Source: Rhodanobacter denitrificans
GTDB taxonomy: Bacteria > Pseudomonadota > Gammaproteobacteria > Xanthomonadales > Rhodanobacteraceae
Direction of reading: 5' to 3'
Assembly: GCF_003335105.1 (NCBI RefSeq)
Contig: NZ_QFWQ01000007.1
Location: 1-64,000, forward strand
DNA: 64,000 nucleotides
Shown here: positions 36,478-45,389 of the stretch, piece by piece
Position numbering within the stretch: the stretch's first letter is position 1
Layout: each line of letters begins with the position of its first letter
The notes under the pieces: model-generated
Told to the model about the DNA's origin: nothing
Seen by the model: only the letters and a program-made list of their open reading frames with translations
The model's database searches: none
Program-made: the position numbers and the translations under genes

Positions 36478-39465
36478 CGCCTCTCGTACCCAGCGCAGGC
36501 GACCGGCGGCGAGCAGCGCGTCGAGCTGCGGCCCGAACGGAACGCACAGGACGTCCGCCGGCAGCGGCGTGCTGGCGACCAGGCCGACGCTGACGTTGCG
36601 ACCTTCCTGCTTGGCGCGGTACAGCGCAAGGTCGGCCAGTTCAAGCGCGATCTCGAACGTGTGGTCGTCGGCATGCATGGCCAGCGGGTGCATGCTGAAG
36701 CCGATCGAACAGGTCAGCCTGACACTGCCGCCACGGCCATCGGGGAAGGCCTGCGCGGTGATCTCCCGGCGCAGGCGTTCGGCGATGCCCAGCGCGCCGG
36801 CAGCATCCACGTCCGCCAGCAGCAGCAGGAACTCCTCGCCGCCCCAGCGCACGGTGATGTCGCTGTCGCGCCGCGCCGCAGCCAGCATGTGGCCCAGCTC
36901 GCGCAGGACCGCGTCGCCGACTGCGTGGCCGTAGCTGTCGTTGATCTCCTTGAAATAATCGATGTCGATCTGCAGTACCCCGATGCAGGCGTCGGCGGCA
37001 AGCACGCCGGGCAAGTGCTTCAGCAGGTAGCGGCGATTGTGCAGCGAGGTCAGTGCGTCGGTATGGCTTTCCTCGGCCAGCGCCAGGTTGGTCACGCGCA
37101 GCCGTTCGACGGCACGCGTCAGCTGCTCGGTGCGCTGCGCGACCTGCGCTTCCAGCCAGGCGTTGCGGCGGCGTTGCGAACGCATGCTCCAGCCGAGCAG
37201 CAGGGCCACGACCAGGCCCAGCAGCAGAATTGCCGCCAGGCGTACCCAGGTGCGTTCGTACCAGTACGGCGTGATCCCGATCGGCAGATCCGCCTCGACG
37301 CCGTAACCGGATGCGCCGGACACCGTGGCGGCGACGCGAAAACGGTAGCTCCCCGGCGGCAGGTGCGTATAGAACGCGATGCGCCGCTCGCCGGCATCCT
37401 GCCAGGCCGTGTCGTAGCCCTCCAGCCGATAGCGGAAACTCAACGTCCCCGGGTGCAGGTAGGGCGCGGTGTAGTGGATGGCCAGGTCGCGTGCACCCTC
37501 ATGCGGTTTGAAGCCGTCGTCCAGGAACTGCCGTCCGGCACGCTCGACCGATTCGATCATCGCCGGCGGCGGCCTTGGCAGCGGACCCAGCGCTCGCGTG
37601 TCCACGCCAAGCGCGCCATCGGTGGTGCTGTACCAGATGATGTCGCCGTCGACCAGGCTGCGGGCGCTGGCGCCGCCGTTGCAGCAACGCCCACTGTTCA
37701 CGCGGCTGCTGCGCTCTTCCCCGGCTATCCGCTGCGGCGCGACCCGGCGTGCCGGCGAGCCGGGCCGCGGCAGCTGTGCCAGCGGCAGCCGCCAGGCGCC
37801 GGCGATCGAGCCGACATAGAGATCGCTGCCGATCACGTCCAGGGTCCAGGCATTGTCGCTGGGCAGGCCGTCCTTCTGCCCGGTCATGCGCAGTTGCCCG
37901 TCGACCATCACGCCGATGCCGGCATCGCTGGTCGCGACGCCGAGCAGGCCGGGCCCGAGCATGGCCAGGCGGGTGACGAAATGGCCACGCAGCGGCCGGG
38001 CCCATGCCGGCTCCTCCAGCTTGCCGTCATGCCACTCGCGCACGCCGTCCTCGGTGCCGAGATAAAGATGGTCGGGCGCCAACGGCAGGATCGAGCGGAT
38101 GATCGCCGCCGCCGAGGATGCGCCCGGATCGGCGCGCACGAGGCTACCCTGGCGCCAGCGGTAGAGGCCCTCGGAGCTGCCGATCCAGAAGTCGTCGTCG
38201 GCGACTTCGCGGATATTGTCGATGCGCAGATTGTCCAGCGCGGCCAATGCCGGCGGGGTGACCTTGCGGCCATGGTCGAACACCGCGATGCCCGCGCGGG
38301 TACCGACCCACAGCCGGCCCCGATGATCGTGGAACAACTCGTACGCCGAGGGGTTCGGCAGGGTGCTGCCCGGGATCAGCGGATGCACGCGCTTGCCGTC
38401 GAAGAGCTGCACGCCGGAATTGGTGCCGAGCACGATGCCGCCCTGCGGCGCACGCACGATGCTCCAGACCAGCGTGTCGTCCACCCCGTCGCTGCTCGAC
38501 ACGCGGCGCGTCCAGCCGTTCCACACCCGGTACAAGCCATCGATCTGGGTCCCCATCCACAGGTTGCCCGCGTGGTCTTCGAATAGCGCACGGACCCATG
38601 GATGGCGAACGAGATCGTCGTCGCCGATCTGCTCCAGGCTGCCGCCCGGCAGGTGCCGGTACAGTGCCGGCACGGTGCCGATCCACAATGTGCCGCCGCG
38701 GTCGACCAGCAGGCTCTCGATCCCGGTGGTGTCGAGCCCCGCGCCCAGCCCGGACGGCACGATGCGATCGCCGTCCAGCCGCATCAGACCCAGGCGGGTA
38801 CCCAGCCACAGGCCACTGCGGCGCGTACCCGCCATCCGGCTGATCGCCACCGGCTGGGAACCCGCCCCCTGCTCGACGCAGGTCGCGGCGGGCAGGCTGG
38901 CCGCCGGATCAAGCCGGCATACGCGCCCGAGGCCGCCGATCCACAAGCTACTGCCATCACGCAACAGGCTGAATGCGGCGCCGCTGTAGCCGGGCACCGC
39001 TTCGATCCGGTCGTTGCGCACGCGCGCCAGGCCCTTCGCCGTGGCCAGCAGCGGGGTGCCGTCGCCCGCATCGATGATCGCATTGACCGTATCGCCGCCC
39101 AGTGCAATGAAGCGACCATGGCGTTCGCGCAGCAGCCCATGCGCTCCGCCGAACCAGACCTGTCCCTGCGGGTCGGCCCATGCCACAGCCAGCATGCTGG
39201 TGTCGACGCCGGTACCGGCGCGGTCGAAGGTGACGAAACGCGTGCCGTCGAAACGCGCCACCGCGGCCTGCGTGTTGATCCACAGGAAGCCCGCGCGATC
39301 CTCCGCGATGTCCAGCACGGTGATCTGCGGCAAACCCTGTTCGACACCCCAGTGATCGAGCACGAAGGCATGGAATGGAACCTGCGGATCCATGCCCAAG
39401 GCCGCCCGCATACCGGATATGCAGATCACTACCGTGAACAGGATGGTGTACGACACCCTTGCCAT
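36472..39465 (-). CDS. periplasmic-propeller sensor diguanylate cyclase (Reg_prop, Y_Y_Y, GGDEF)
   Basis: A 997-residue single-protein signalling system. Order: signal peptide (1-24); about 620 residues of two-component-regulator propeller repeats, with many W-I-G/W-V-G-T motifs; a Y_Y_Y domain at about 660-730; one transmembrane helix at about 745-765; a short coiled coil; and a GGDEF domain at about 805-965. The active-site motif is G-G-E-E-F at 875-879, intact, and an inhibitory-site R-D-S-D at 866-869 precedes it by five residues. It should make cyclic di-GMP in response to a periplasmic ligand. Long for the class but typical of Xanthomonadales. Confidence 0.9.
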   Translation of the reverse strand: MARVSYTILFTVVICISGMRAALGMDPQVPFHAFVLDHWGVEQGLPQITVLDIAEDRAGFLWINTQAAVARFDGTRFVTFDRAGTGVDTSMLAVAWADPQGQVWFGGAHGLLRERHGRFIALGGDTVNAIIDAGDGTPLLATAKGLARVRNDRIEAVPGYSGAAFSLLRDGSSLWIGGLGRVCRLDPAASLPAATCVEQGAGSQPVAISRMAGTRRSGLWLGTRLGLMRLDGDRIVPSGLGAGLDTTGIESLLVDRGGTLWIGTVPALYRHLPGGSLEQIGDDDLVRHPWVRALFEDHAGNLWMGTQIDGLYRVWNGWTRRVSSSDGVDDTLVWSIVRAPQGGIVLGTNSGVQLFDGKRVHPLIPGSTLPNPSAYELFHDHRGRLWVGTRAGIAVFDHGRKVTPPALAALDNLRIDNIREVADDDFWIGSSEGLYRWRQGSLVRADPGASSAAAIIRSILPLAPDHLYLGTEDGVREWHDGKLEEPAWARPLRGHFVTRLAMLGPGLLGVATSDAGIGVMVDGQLRMTGQKDGLPSDNAWTLDVIGSDLYVGSIAGAWRLPLAQLPRPGSPARRVAPQRIAGEERSSRVNSGRCCNGGASARSLVDGDIIWYSTTDGALGVDTRALGPLPRPPPAMIESVERAGRQFLDDGFKPHEGARDLAIHYTAPYLHPGTLSFRYRLEGYDTAWQDAGERRIAFYTHLPPGSYRFRVAATVSGASGYGVEADLPIGITPYWYERTWVRLAAILLLGLVVALLLGWSMRSQRRRNAWLEAQVAQRTEQLTRAVERLRVTNLALAEESHTDALTSLHNRRYLLKHLPGVLAADACIGVLQIDIDYFKEINDSYGHAVGDAVLRELGHMLAAARRDSDITVRWGGEEFLLLLADVDAAGALGIAERLRREITAQAFPDGRGGSVRLTCSIGFSMHPLAMHADDHTFEIALELADLALYRAKQEGRNVSVGLVASTPLPADVLCVPFGPQLDALLAAGRLRWVREAS

Positions 39466-39584
39466 GATTCCCCTGCGGCGAGGCCGGCACTGCCTCGATG
39501 ACACCGCGCTGCCGGCCCGATCTTGCCCTGTCCGCGAGGCGCCCGACAAGCCCGGTCGCGTGGGTCACATGCGGACCGGCGAAC

Positions 39585-42458
39585 CTACGTCTGGCTGCCG
39601 GGTCCGCCAAAGGCGAAGCCGAGCGCGGCGGCAACCTCGCGCACACCGGCGCATATCTGGCTGAGTTCCGCGTCGCGCGGCGCGATGCGCGGGCGCAGGT
39701 CGAGCGTGCAGGCGAGCGCGCGCTGCAGCAGGTCGGCGTGGGCCACGGCGAGAATCGCCGCCTGGTTGTCGTCGAGCAGGCCGGCGACGCGGCACGCCTC
39801 GATCAGCCCGGCGTTCGCGGTGACGCCGAGCAGGGCCGGCTGCCCGGCCGCATGCGCCAGCACCAGTCCCTGCAGCGCGAACTCGATGTCGAGCAGGCCG
39901 CCATGGCCCTGCTTGAGGTCGAACTGGCGCTCGTCGGAGCGGTCGCGCTCGGCGCGCCAGCGCTGGCGCATGCTGCCGACCTCGGCCAGTACGATGGCGC
40001 GCTCGCGCGGCACCGCCAGGATCGCGCGGCGGACCCCGGCCAGCTCGGCGTTCAGCGCTCCGTCGCCGGCCACCGGCCGTGCGCGCAGCAGCGCCTGGTG
40101 TTCCCAGGTCCACGCGCGGCTCTGCTGGTAGGCCACGAAGGCGTCCAGGCTGCCGACCAGCAGGCCCTTGGAACCGTCAGGGCGCAAGCGGGTATCGACT
40201 TCGTACAGGCGGCCGCCGCGGGTCAGCACGGTGAGCCAGTTCATCACCCGCTGGGCCAGGCGCTGGTACCAGCGCGAGCCCTCGATCGGTCGTGCGCCAT
40301 CGCTCAGCACCTGCGCGCGGCGACCGTCGTAGACGAACACCAGGTCGAGATCGGAGGCGAAGCCGAGCTCCTCGCCGCCGAGACTGCCGTAGCCCAGCAC
40401 GGAAAACCCGGAGCCCGGCTGCCGGTCGGTTCCCGGCAGGCGGCCATGCTGGGCGACCAGCTCGCGCTCGGCCAGCGCCAGCACCGCAGCGACCACCGAC
40501 TCGGCCAGCGCGGCCAGCCGGCGCGCGGTGGCCACTGCATCGGCACGGCCGTCGTTGAACGCCAGGCCGAGCCGGAACGCGGTGGAGGCCTTGAACTCGT
40601 TGATCCGCTCCAGCTCCGCTTCGGCCTCGCGCTCCTCCAGCGTGCCCAGCACGCGGGCGATCTCGGCCGTGATGTCGGCGCGCTTCAGCGGCAATTGGTC
40701 GATGCGCGGGTCGAGCACGTCGTCCAGCAGCAACGGCTGCGCGATGACGCGCTCGGCCAGGAACGCGCTGTCGGCGAACAGCCGCACCAGCCGTCGCCGC
40801 GCCGCCGGCTGCTCCTCCAGCAGCGCGAGGTAGGACGAACGCCGCGCCACCGCCTGCATCAGCCGGCACAGCCGCAGCAGGCTGGCCACCGGCGCCGCGG
40901 TGGCGCGGGCGGCATCGAACAGCTGCGGCATCAGATGGTCGAGCCGCTCGCGCGAGCGCGGCGACATCGCACGCACCGCCGCGGCCTGCGGCAATTTCAG
41001 CAAGGCATCCGCCAGCTCGGCGCCGGGCACGAAACCGGAGGCTTCCAGCGTGGCGGCGTCCAGCGATTCGTCGCAGGCACGCTGCCACAGCAGCTTGTCG
41101 GCGGCCGGCACGCTGGCCGCGCGACCGCCTTGCGGCATCAGCACCGCGGCGAATTCCTCGCTGACCACCGCGCGCTGCTTCGCCAGCGCCGCATGCAGGC
41201 TGTCCCAGTCGGGATAATCGAGGCCGCGCGCGATGCGCTCGCGGCTCAGTGCGTCGGCGGGGATGTCGTGGGTCTGCGCGTCGCGCAGCATCTGCACGCG
41301 GTTCTCGACCCGGCGCAGCAGCACGTACGCCTCGCGCAGCATGCGCGCGCGCGCCGCGCCGATGTGGCCGCGCGCCTCACAGGCGGTCAGCGCGCCCAGC
41401 AGGCCGCGCACGCGCAGGGACGGTTCGCGGCCGCCGCGGATCAGCTGGGTCAGCTGCACGATGAACTCGATCTCGCGGATGCCGCCGGGGCCGAGCTTGA
41501 GGTTGTCGGCCAGATCCTTGCGCGCCACCTCCGCGTCGATCAGCGCCTTCATCTCGCGCAGCCCGGCGAACGCGGTGTAGTCAAGGTATTTGCGGTAGAC
41601 GAACGGGCGCAGCAGCTCCTGCAGCTGCTTGCCCGCGGCGCGGTCGCCGGCCACCGGGCGCGCCTTGATCCAGGCGTAGCGTTCCCAGTCGCGGCCCTCG
41701 CTCTGGTAGTACTGCTCCATCGCGGCGAAGGACAGCGCCAGCCGGCCGGCGTTGCCGAACGGGCGCAGGCGCAGGTCGACCCGGGCACAGAGGCCGTCCA
41801 TGGTCGGCTCGTTGAGCAGGCGCACCAGCTGGCGGCCGAGCCGCACGAAGTATTCGCTGTTGTCGAGCGTCCGCGCGCCGTCGCTGTGGCCGCCATGCGG
41901 GTAGGCAAACACCAGGTCGATGTCGGAGGAGAAGTTCAGCTCGCTGCCGCCGAGCTTGCCGAAGCCGACCACCAGCAGCCGCTGCAGCGCACCGTCGGAA
42001 TCGCGACCTTGGCCGTAGCGCGTGGCCAGCGCGCGTTCGGACCAGCCCAGCGCCGCATCCAGCAGCGCCTCGTACAGCACGCTGGTGGCGGACAGCGTTT
42101 CCGGCAGGTCGTCCAGGGCGTTGACGTCGCGGAACACCAGCCGCAGCGCCTCGGCATGGCGGAAGCGGCGCAACGCCGCCATGCAGGCGGCCTCGTCGTC
42201 CGGCAGCTTCAGCGCGTCGATGCGCGCACCGGCGTCGCTGCCCGAACGCAGCCGTTCCAGCCCGGCCGGCGCCAGCAGCTGCGGTTGGCGGCACCACACG
42301 TCGAAGGCGAAATCGCTGGCCAGCAGGGTGCGCCGGATCCGCTCGGCTACGCCGGCGTCGTCGTGCAGCGGCACGCCGGCGGCGCGGCAATGGGCGGCCA
42401 GGTCGGCGTAGCGGTCGTCGATCAGCGCACGCAGCGCGGGGGACTCGGGGATAACCAT
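39585..42458 (-). CDS. glnE: bifunctional glutamine synthetase adenylyltransferase/adenylyl-removing enzyme
   Basis: A 957-residue enzyme of normal length, controlling glutamine synthetase by adding and removing AMP in response to PII state. Both nucleotidyltransferase halves are intact: G-G-S-E-L-N-F-S-S-D-I-D-L-V-F in the N-terminal deadenylylating half and L-G-Y-G-S-L-G-G-E-E-L-G-F-A-S-D-L-D-L-V-F in the C-terminal adenylylating half. The gene stands alone, 119 bases upstream of nothing on its own strand until the cyclase, and divergent from the LTA-synthase-type gene. glnA and glnB are not in the window. Confidence 0.95.
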   Translation of the reverse strand: MVIPESPALRALIDDRYADLAAHCRAAGVPLHDDAGVAERIRRTLLASDFAFDVWCRQPQLLAPAGLERLRSGSDAGARIDALKLPDDEAACMAALRRFRHAEALRLVFRDVNALDDLPETLSATSVLYEALLDAALGWSERALATRYGQGRDSDGALQRLLVVGFGKLGGSELNFSSDIDLVFAYPHGGHSDGARTLDNSEYFVRLGRQLVRLLNEPTMDGLCARVDLRLRPFGNAGRLALSFAAMEQYYQSEGRDWERYAWIKARPVAGDRAAGKQLQELLRPFVYRKYLDYTAFAGLREMKALIDAEVARKDLADNLKLGPGGIREIEFIVQLTQLIRGGREPSLRVRGLLGALTACEARGHIGAARARMLREAYVLLRRVENRVQMLRDAQTHDIPADALSRERIARGLDYPDWDSLHAALAKQRAVVSEEFAAVLMPQGGRAASVPAADKLLWQRACDESLDAATLEASGFVPGAELADALLKLPQAAAVRAMSPRSRERLDHLMPQLFDAARATAAPVASLLRLCRLMQAVARRSSYLALLEEQPAARRRLVRLFADSAFLAERVIAQPLLLDDVLDPRIDQLPLKRADITAEIARVLGTLEEREAEAELERINEFKASTAFRLGLAFNDGRADAVATARRLAALAESVVAAVLALAERELVAQHGRLPGTDRQPGSGFSVLGYGSLGGEELGFASDLDLVFVYDGRRAQVLSDGARPIEGSRWYQRLAQRVMNWLTVLTRGGRLYEVDTRLRPDGSKGLLVGSLDAFVAYQQSRAWTWEHQALLRARPVAGDGALNAELAGVRRAILAVPRERAIVLAEVGSMRQRWRAERDRSDERQFDLKQGHGGLLDIEFALQGLVLAHAAGQPALLGVTANAGLIEACRVAGLLDDNQAAILAVAHADLLQRALACTLDLRPRIAPRDAELSQICAGVREVAAALGFAFGGPGSQT

Positions 42459-42639
42459 CCGCGCATTGTGCCGCAGTGCGGCAACCGACGCCGCCCCGCA
42501 AGCCGGTACACCAAGCTTGCGCTGGAGCGTTGGACCACCTGCGCCAGTCCCGCACCCGGCGTTTCCCCACCTACACGCGGTTCATCTGTGCCGGATTACA
42601 TTTGAGTGTCCGCAACATGACAGCAAGCGCAGGACTGCC

Positions 42640-44589
42640 ATGCCCCTGACCCGTGCCCACCTGCCTGCACGCTGGCGCGCCGTCGTTCCGCGCGTCGCGC
42701 TGGTGCTGTTGCTTGCGCTGGCCTTCGTGCTGCTGACCGGCCTGCTGGATGGTGGCGTGGGCGTGAGTCCGCCGCGCATGTTCGACCAGGCTCGCTATCC
42801 GCTGGCCAACGCCTGGCCGGGGCTGCTGCTGGCCCTGGTGCTGCTGGTCGCCAGTCGTCGCGCCGTGCTGTCGTTCGCCCTCGCGTTCCTGCTGCAGGGA
42901 CTGCTGTACGCGGCCAACGTGTTGAAGAAGGCGAATCTTGGCACGCCGCTGCTGCCGGAGGATTTCCGCATCGTCGGCCAGCTGCGCAAGGGCGGCCTGC
43001 ATATCCTGTCCGGCTACCTGCCGCACAGCCCCTGGCCGTATCTCGGCGCACTTGCTGCGGTGGCGCTGATCGTCGCGGCGTGGCGGCTGGAGCCGCCCCT
43101 GTTCCCGCGGCGCACGCGCGGCCTGCGCCTGCTCGGCGGCAGCGTGTTGGCGCTGGCGCTGGCCAGCCTGCTGGCCGGGCGGCCGGTGTGGAGCCGGGTC
43201 TACAACGCCAATACGCTGTGGCTGGAGCCATGGTCGGCAATTTCCACCGCCACCCACTCCGGCCTGGTCAGCTCGCTGATGCTGTTCCACCTGGAATACA
43301 ACAAGGGCGAGCGCAAGCCGGATCGCGCTGCGGCCACGCAGCTGATCGAACAATCCACACCGGCCCTGCTGCAGTCCATGCGGGCGCCGGCAACGGGCGG
43401 CGAATTGCCCGACATCGTGGTGGTGCAGAGCGAGTCGTTCTTCGACCCCGCCATCATGCGCGGCTACGAGCACAGCAACTTCACGCCGAACCTGCGCCGG
43501 CTCGCCGCCCACGGCACCAGCGGCGCGCTGCATGTGCCCACTTTCGGCGGCGGCACCATCCGCACCGAGTTCGAGGTGCTCACCGGGCTGTCGCTGCGCT
43601 ATTTCGACAACCTGCAGTTCCCCTACCTGCAGATGGGCCACAAGCCGCTGCCGGGGCTGGTTCGCGCGCTGGGCCGGCACGGCTATTCGACGCTGGCGCT
43701 GCACGGCAACGATCCGGCGTTCTGGAACCGCACCGCCGCGTTCAAGATGCTCGGCTTCGACCGCTTCGTGTCGCAGTCGTCGTTCCCGCACGACGCGCCC
43801 AACGACGGCAAGTACATGGCCGACAGCGCGATGACCGGCGAAATCATGGCGCAGCTGAAGGACCACGGCCCGCCGCAGTTCATCTTCGCCATCAGCATCG
43901 AGGCGCATGGCCCTTACGACGTCGAACCCGCCCACGCTGCCGAGCGCGACGCGATCCCGGTGCCCGCAGGCATCGAGGGCCGCGACAAACTGGAGCTGCA
44001 GACCTACCTCTACCATCTGAAGCACGCCGATGCCGAACTCGGCCGGCTGGTTGAGCTGTTGGCCCAGCGCCAGCGGCCCAGCGTGGTGCTGTTCTACGGC
44101 GACCACCTGCCCGCGCTCAGCAACAGCTACCGCACCACCGGTTTCGTCGACGGCGGTGACATGCTGAACCAGGCCGGCGTCTGGCTGCTGGTCGATCCGA
44201 AGCATCCGGGCCAGCGCGCGCAGGTGGACACCGCTGCATGGCTGCTGCCTGGCAAGCTGCTGGCGCATGTCGGCATCCACGACGACGCGTATTTCGCGCT
44301 GACCGAACTGGTCGGCCCGCAACTGGCGGTACTCACCGAGGCCCCCGGTGCGCCGCCGCTGCCCGAGGGCGACGATCAGCGCCAACTCGACGCGGCGATG
44401 GGCAGCGTCGGCCAACTGCGCATGCGCGGCAAGCTGGACCGCCTGCTGCCGCAACCGCCCGAGCCCTCGCCCGCCAACGTCGCCCACAACGACGAGCCGC
44501 CAACTTCGCCGCCCGCGGGCGCGATGTTGTTCGATGCAGCGGACTGGCGCGGCCATCGGCCACTGTTCAGCGAGCTGTCCGCCGACTGA
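42640..44589 (+). CDS. LTA synthase/OpgB-type sulfatase-family membrane protein
   Basis: A 649-residue inner-membrane phosphotransferase. Five hydrophobic segments fill residues 15-205; the periplasmic alkaline-phosphatase-fold domain runs from about 262 to 560. Metal and nucleophile residues fit the LtaS/OpgB pattern: Glu265 in Q-S-E-S-F-F-D, Thr306 in G-G-G-T-I-R-T-E, and Asp488/His489 in Y-G-D-H-L-P. In Gram-negatives such proteins move phosphoglycerol or phosphoethanolamine onto periplasmic glucans or LPS; the acceptor here is unknown. AGGA lies six bases before the ATG. The last 60 residues are a Pro-rich tail. Confidence 0.87.
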   Translation: MPLTRAHLPARWRAVVPRVALVLLLALAFVLLTGLLDGGVGVSPPRMFDQARYPLANAWPGLLLALVLLVASRRAVLSFALAFLLQGLLYAANVLKKANLGTPLLPEDFRIVGQLRKGGLHILSGYLPHSPWPYLGALAAVALIVAAWRLEPPLFPRRTRGLRLLGGSVLALALASLLAGRPVWSRVYNANTLWLEPWSAISTATHSGLVSSLMLFHLEYNKGERKPDRAAATQLIEQSTPALLQSMRAPATGGELPDIVVVQSESFFDPAIMRGYEHSNFTPNLRRLAAHGTSGALHVPTFGGGTIRTEFEVLTGLSLRYFDNLQFPYLQMGHKPLPGLVRALGRHGYSTLALHGNDPAFWNRTAAFKMLGFDRFVSQSSFPHDAPNDGKYMADSAMTGEIMAQLKDHGPPQFIFAISIEAHGPYDVEPAHAAERDAIPVPAGIEGRDKLELQTYLYHLKHADAELGRLVELLAQRQRPSVVLFYGDHLPALSNSYRTTGFVDGGDMLNQAGVWLLVDPKHPGQRAQVDTAAWLLPGKLLAHVGIHDDAYFALTELVGPQLAVLTEAPGAPPLPEGDDQRQLDAAMGSVGQLRMRGKLDRLLPQPPEPSPANVAHNDEPPTSPPAGAMLFDAADWRGHRPLFSELSAD

Positions 44590-44704
44590 AGGCCGCGGCG
44601 CCCTGTTCAGACGGGAGTCTGGCAGCGGCACCTAGTTTGGCGGCGTCCGCGAAGCCGTGGCACGGCCTTGGTTCGCGGCATCCCCTACATTGGAGGTCAA
44701 CCCC

Positions 44705-45256
44705 ATGCGCAAGACCATGCTCTCAGCCCTCGTTCTCGGTGCCAGCGTTTTCACCGCATCCGCCTTCGCCCAGGCCAGCCTCGGCGGTGCCGCCCAGGTC
44801 GGCGCCGGCGTCCATGCGGGCGCGGTCGTGCCGAGCGCCATGCACACGGCCGGCCAGACCACGGCCCAGACCGGGCAGAGCCTGCATCGAGCCGGCTCCC
44901 ATATGAAGCACAAGGCCCGCATGGTCACCGACAAGACCGCGTCGGCCGTGAATGACAACGCCAACGCCAATGCCAACGGCGCGATCGGGGCGGGCGCCGG
45001 CGATTCGCATGCCAACGCCAACGCCAATGTCAACGCGAATGTCGATGCCGGAGAAGGCCTCGATACCGCTGCCACCGCTGGCAAGGCCGGCAACATGGGC
45101 CAGGGCGTGGGCGGCAACGTGCGCGACGCCGCACACTCGGCGATCCAATCCACCGATCGCACGGCCGGCTCGGTCGGCAACGCGGTGAAGGGCCTCAACG
45201 CCAGCGGCAACGCCGGCGCCAGCGGGAATGTCAACGCCAACGCCCACGGGCACTGA
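44705..45256 (+). CDS. secreted Asn/Ala/Gly-rich low-complexity protein
   Basis: A 183-residue protein with a clear signal peptide (cleavage near A-F-A/Q-A at 22). The mature part is built from G, A, N, V, T and H, with short N-A-N-A-N and N-V-N-A-N runs around residues 82-115 and again at the C terminus (N-V-N-A-N-A-H-G-H). It lacks cysteine and aromatic residues almost entirely. I recognise no family; similar genes occur in this bacterial group. An exported structural or stress protein is only a guess. GGAGG nine bases upstream sets the start. Confidence 0.8.
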   Translation: MRKTMLSALVLGASVFTASAFAQASLGGAAQVGAGVHAGAVVPSAMHTAGQTTAQTGQSLHRAGSHMKHKARMVTDKTASAVNDNANANANGAIGAGAGDSHANANANVNANVDAGEGLDTAATAGKAGNMGQGVGGNVRDAAHSAIQSTDRTAGSVGNAVKGLNASGNAGASGNVNANAHGH

Positions 45257-45304
45257 GCCGGCCACCACCGTCCGGGCATATCGCCCGGGCCGGCAGCGCA
45301 AAAA

Positions 45305-45330
45305 GAAAACCCCGCCTTGGCGGGGTTTTC
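45305..45330. terminator. bidirectional terminator after the NAN-rich gene
   Basis: GAAAACCCCGCC and GGCGGGGTTTTC form an 11-12 bp stem over a tiny loop. It ends the plus-strand gene and can also end transcripts arriving from fic on the minus strand. A near copy of this hairpin lies on the other side of fic. Confidence 0.9.
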
Positions 45331-45357
45331 TCTGGTCGTGCCTTGGATGCGGGCTGG

Positions 45358-45379
45358 GAAATCCATGCCCATGCCACCC
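45358..45379 (-). repeat. partial copy of the groEL 3' end
   Basis: These 22 bases match groEL positions 46925-46949 except for one missing GCC triplet. On the minus strand they would read G-G-M-G-M-D-F, the groEL C terminus, but the stop codon is replaced by CCA. The copy begins 11 bases downstream of the fic stop codon and 27 bases before the terminator. It has the same orientation as groEL, so the fic segment is bracketed by direct repeats. Confidence 0.7.
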
Positions 45380-45389
45380 GTGCCCTCAA

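Noticed and set aside
39498-42605. Plus-strand open frame of over 1000 codons antisense to glnE
   Set aside because: GC-rich DNA keeps antisense frames open. The minus strand encodes a complete, colinear GlnE with both active sites, while the plus-strand translation is Arg/Gln/His-rich and matches nothing.
44938-45060. Short repeats like AACGCCAACGCC, considered as a CRISPR or minisatellite
   Set aside because: They are in frame in a secreted protein, encode alternating Asn/Ala, and there are no regular spacers or cas genes.
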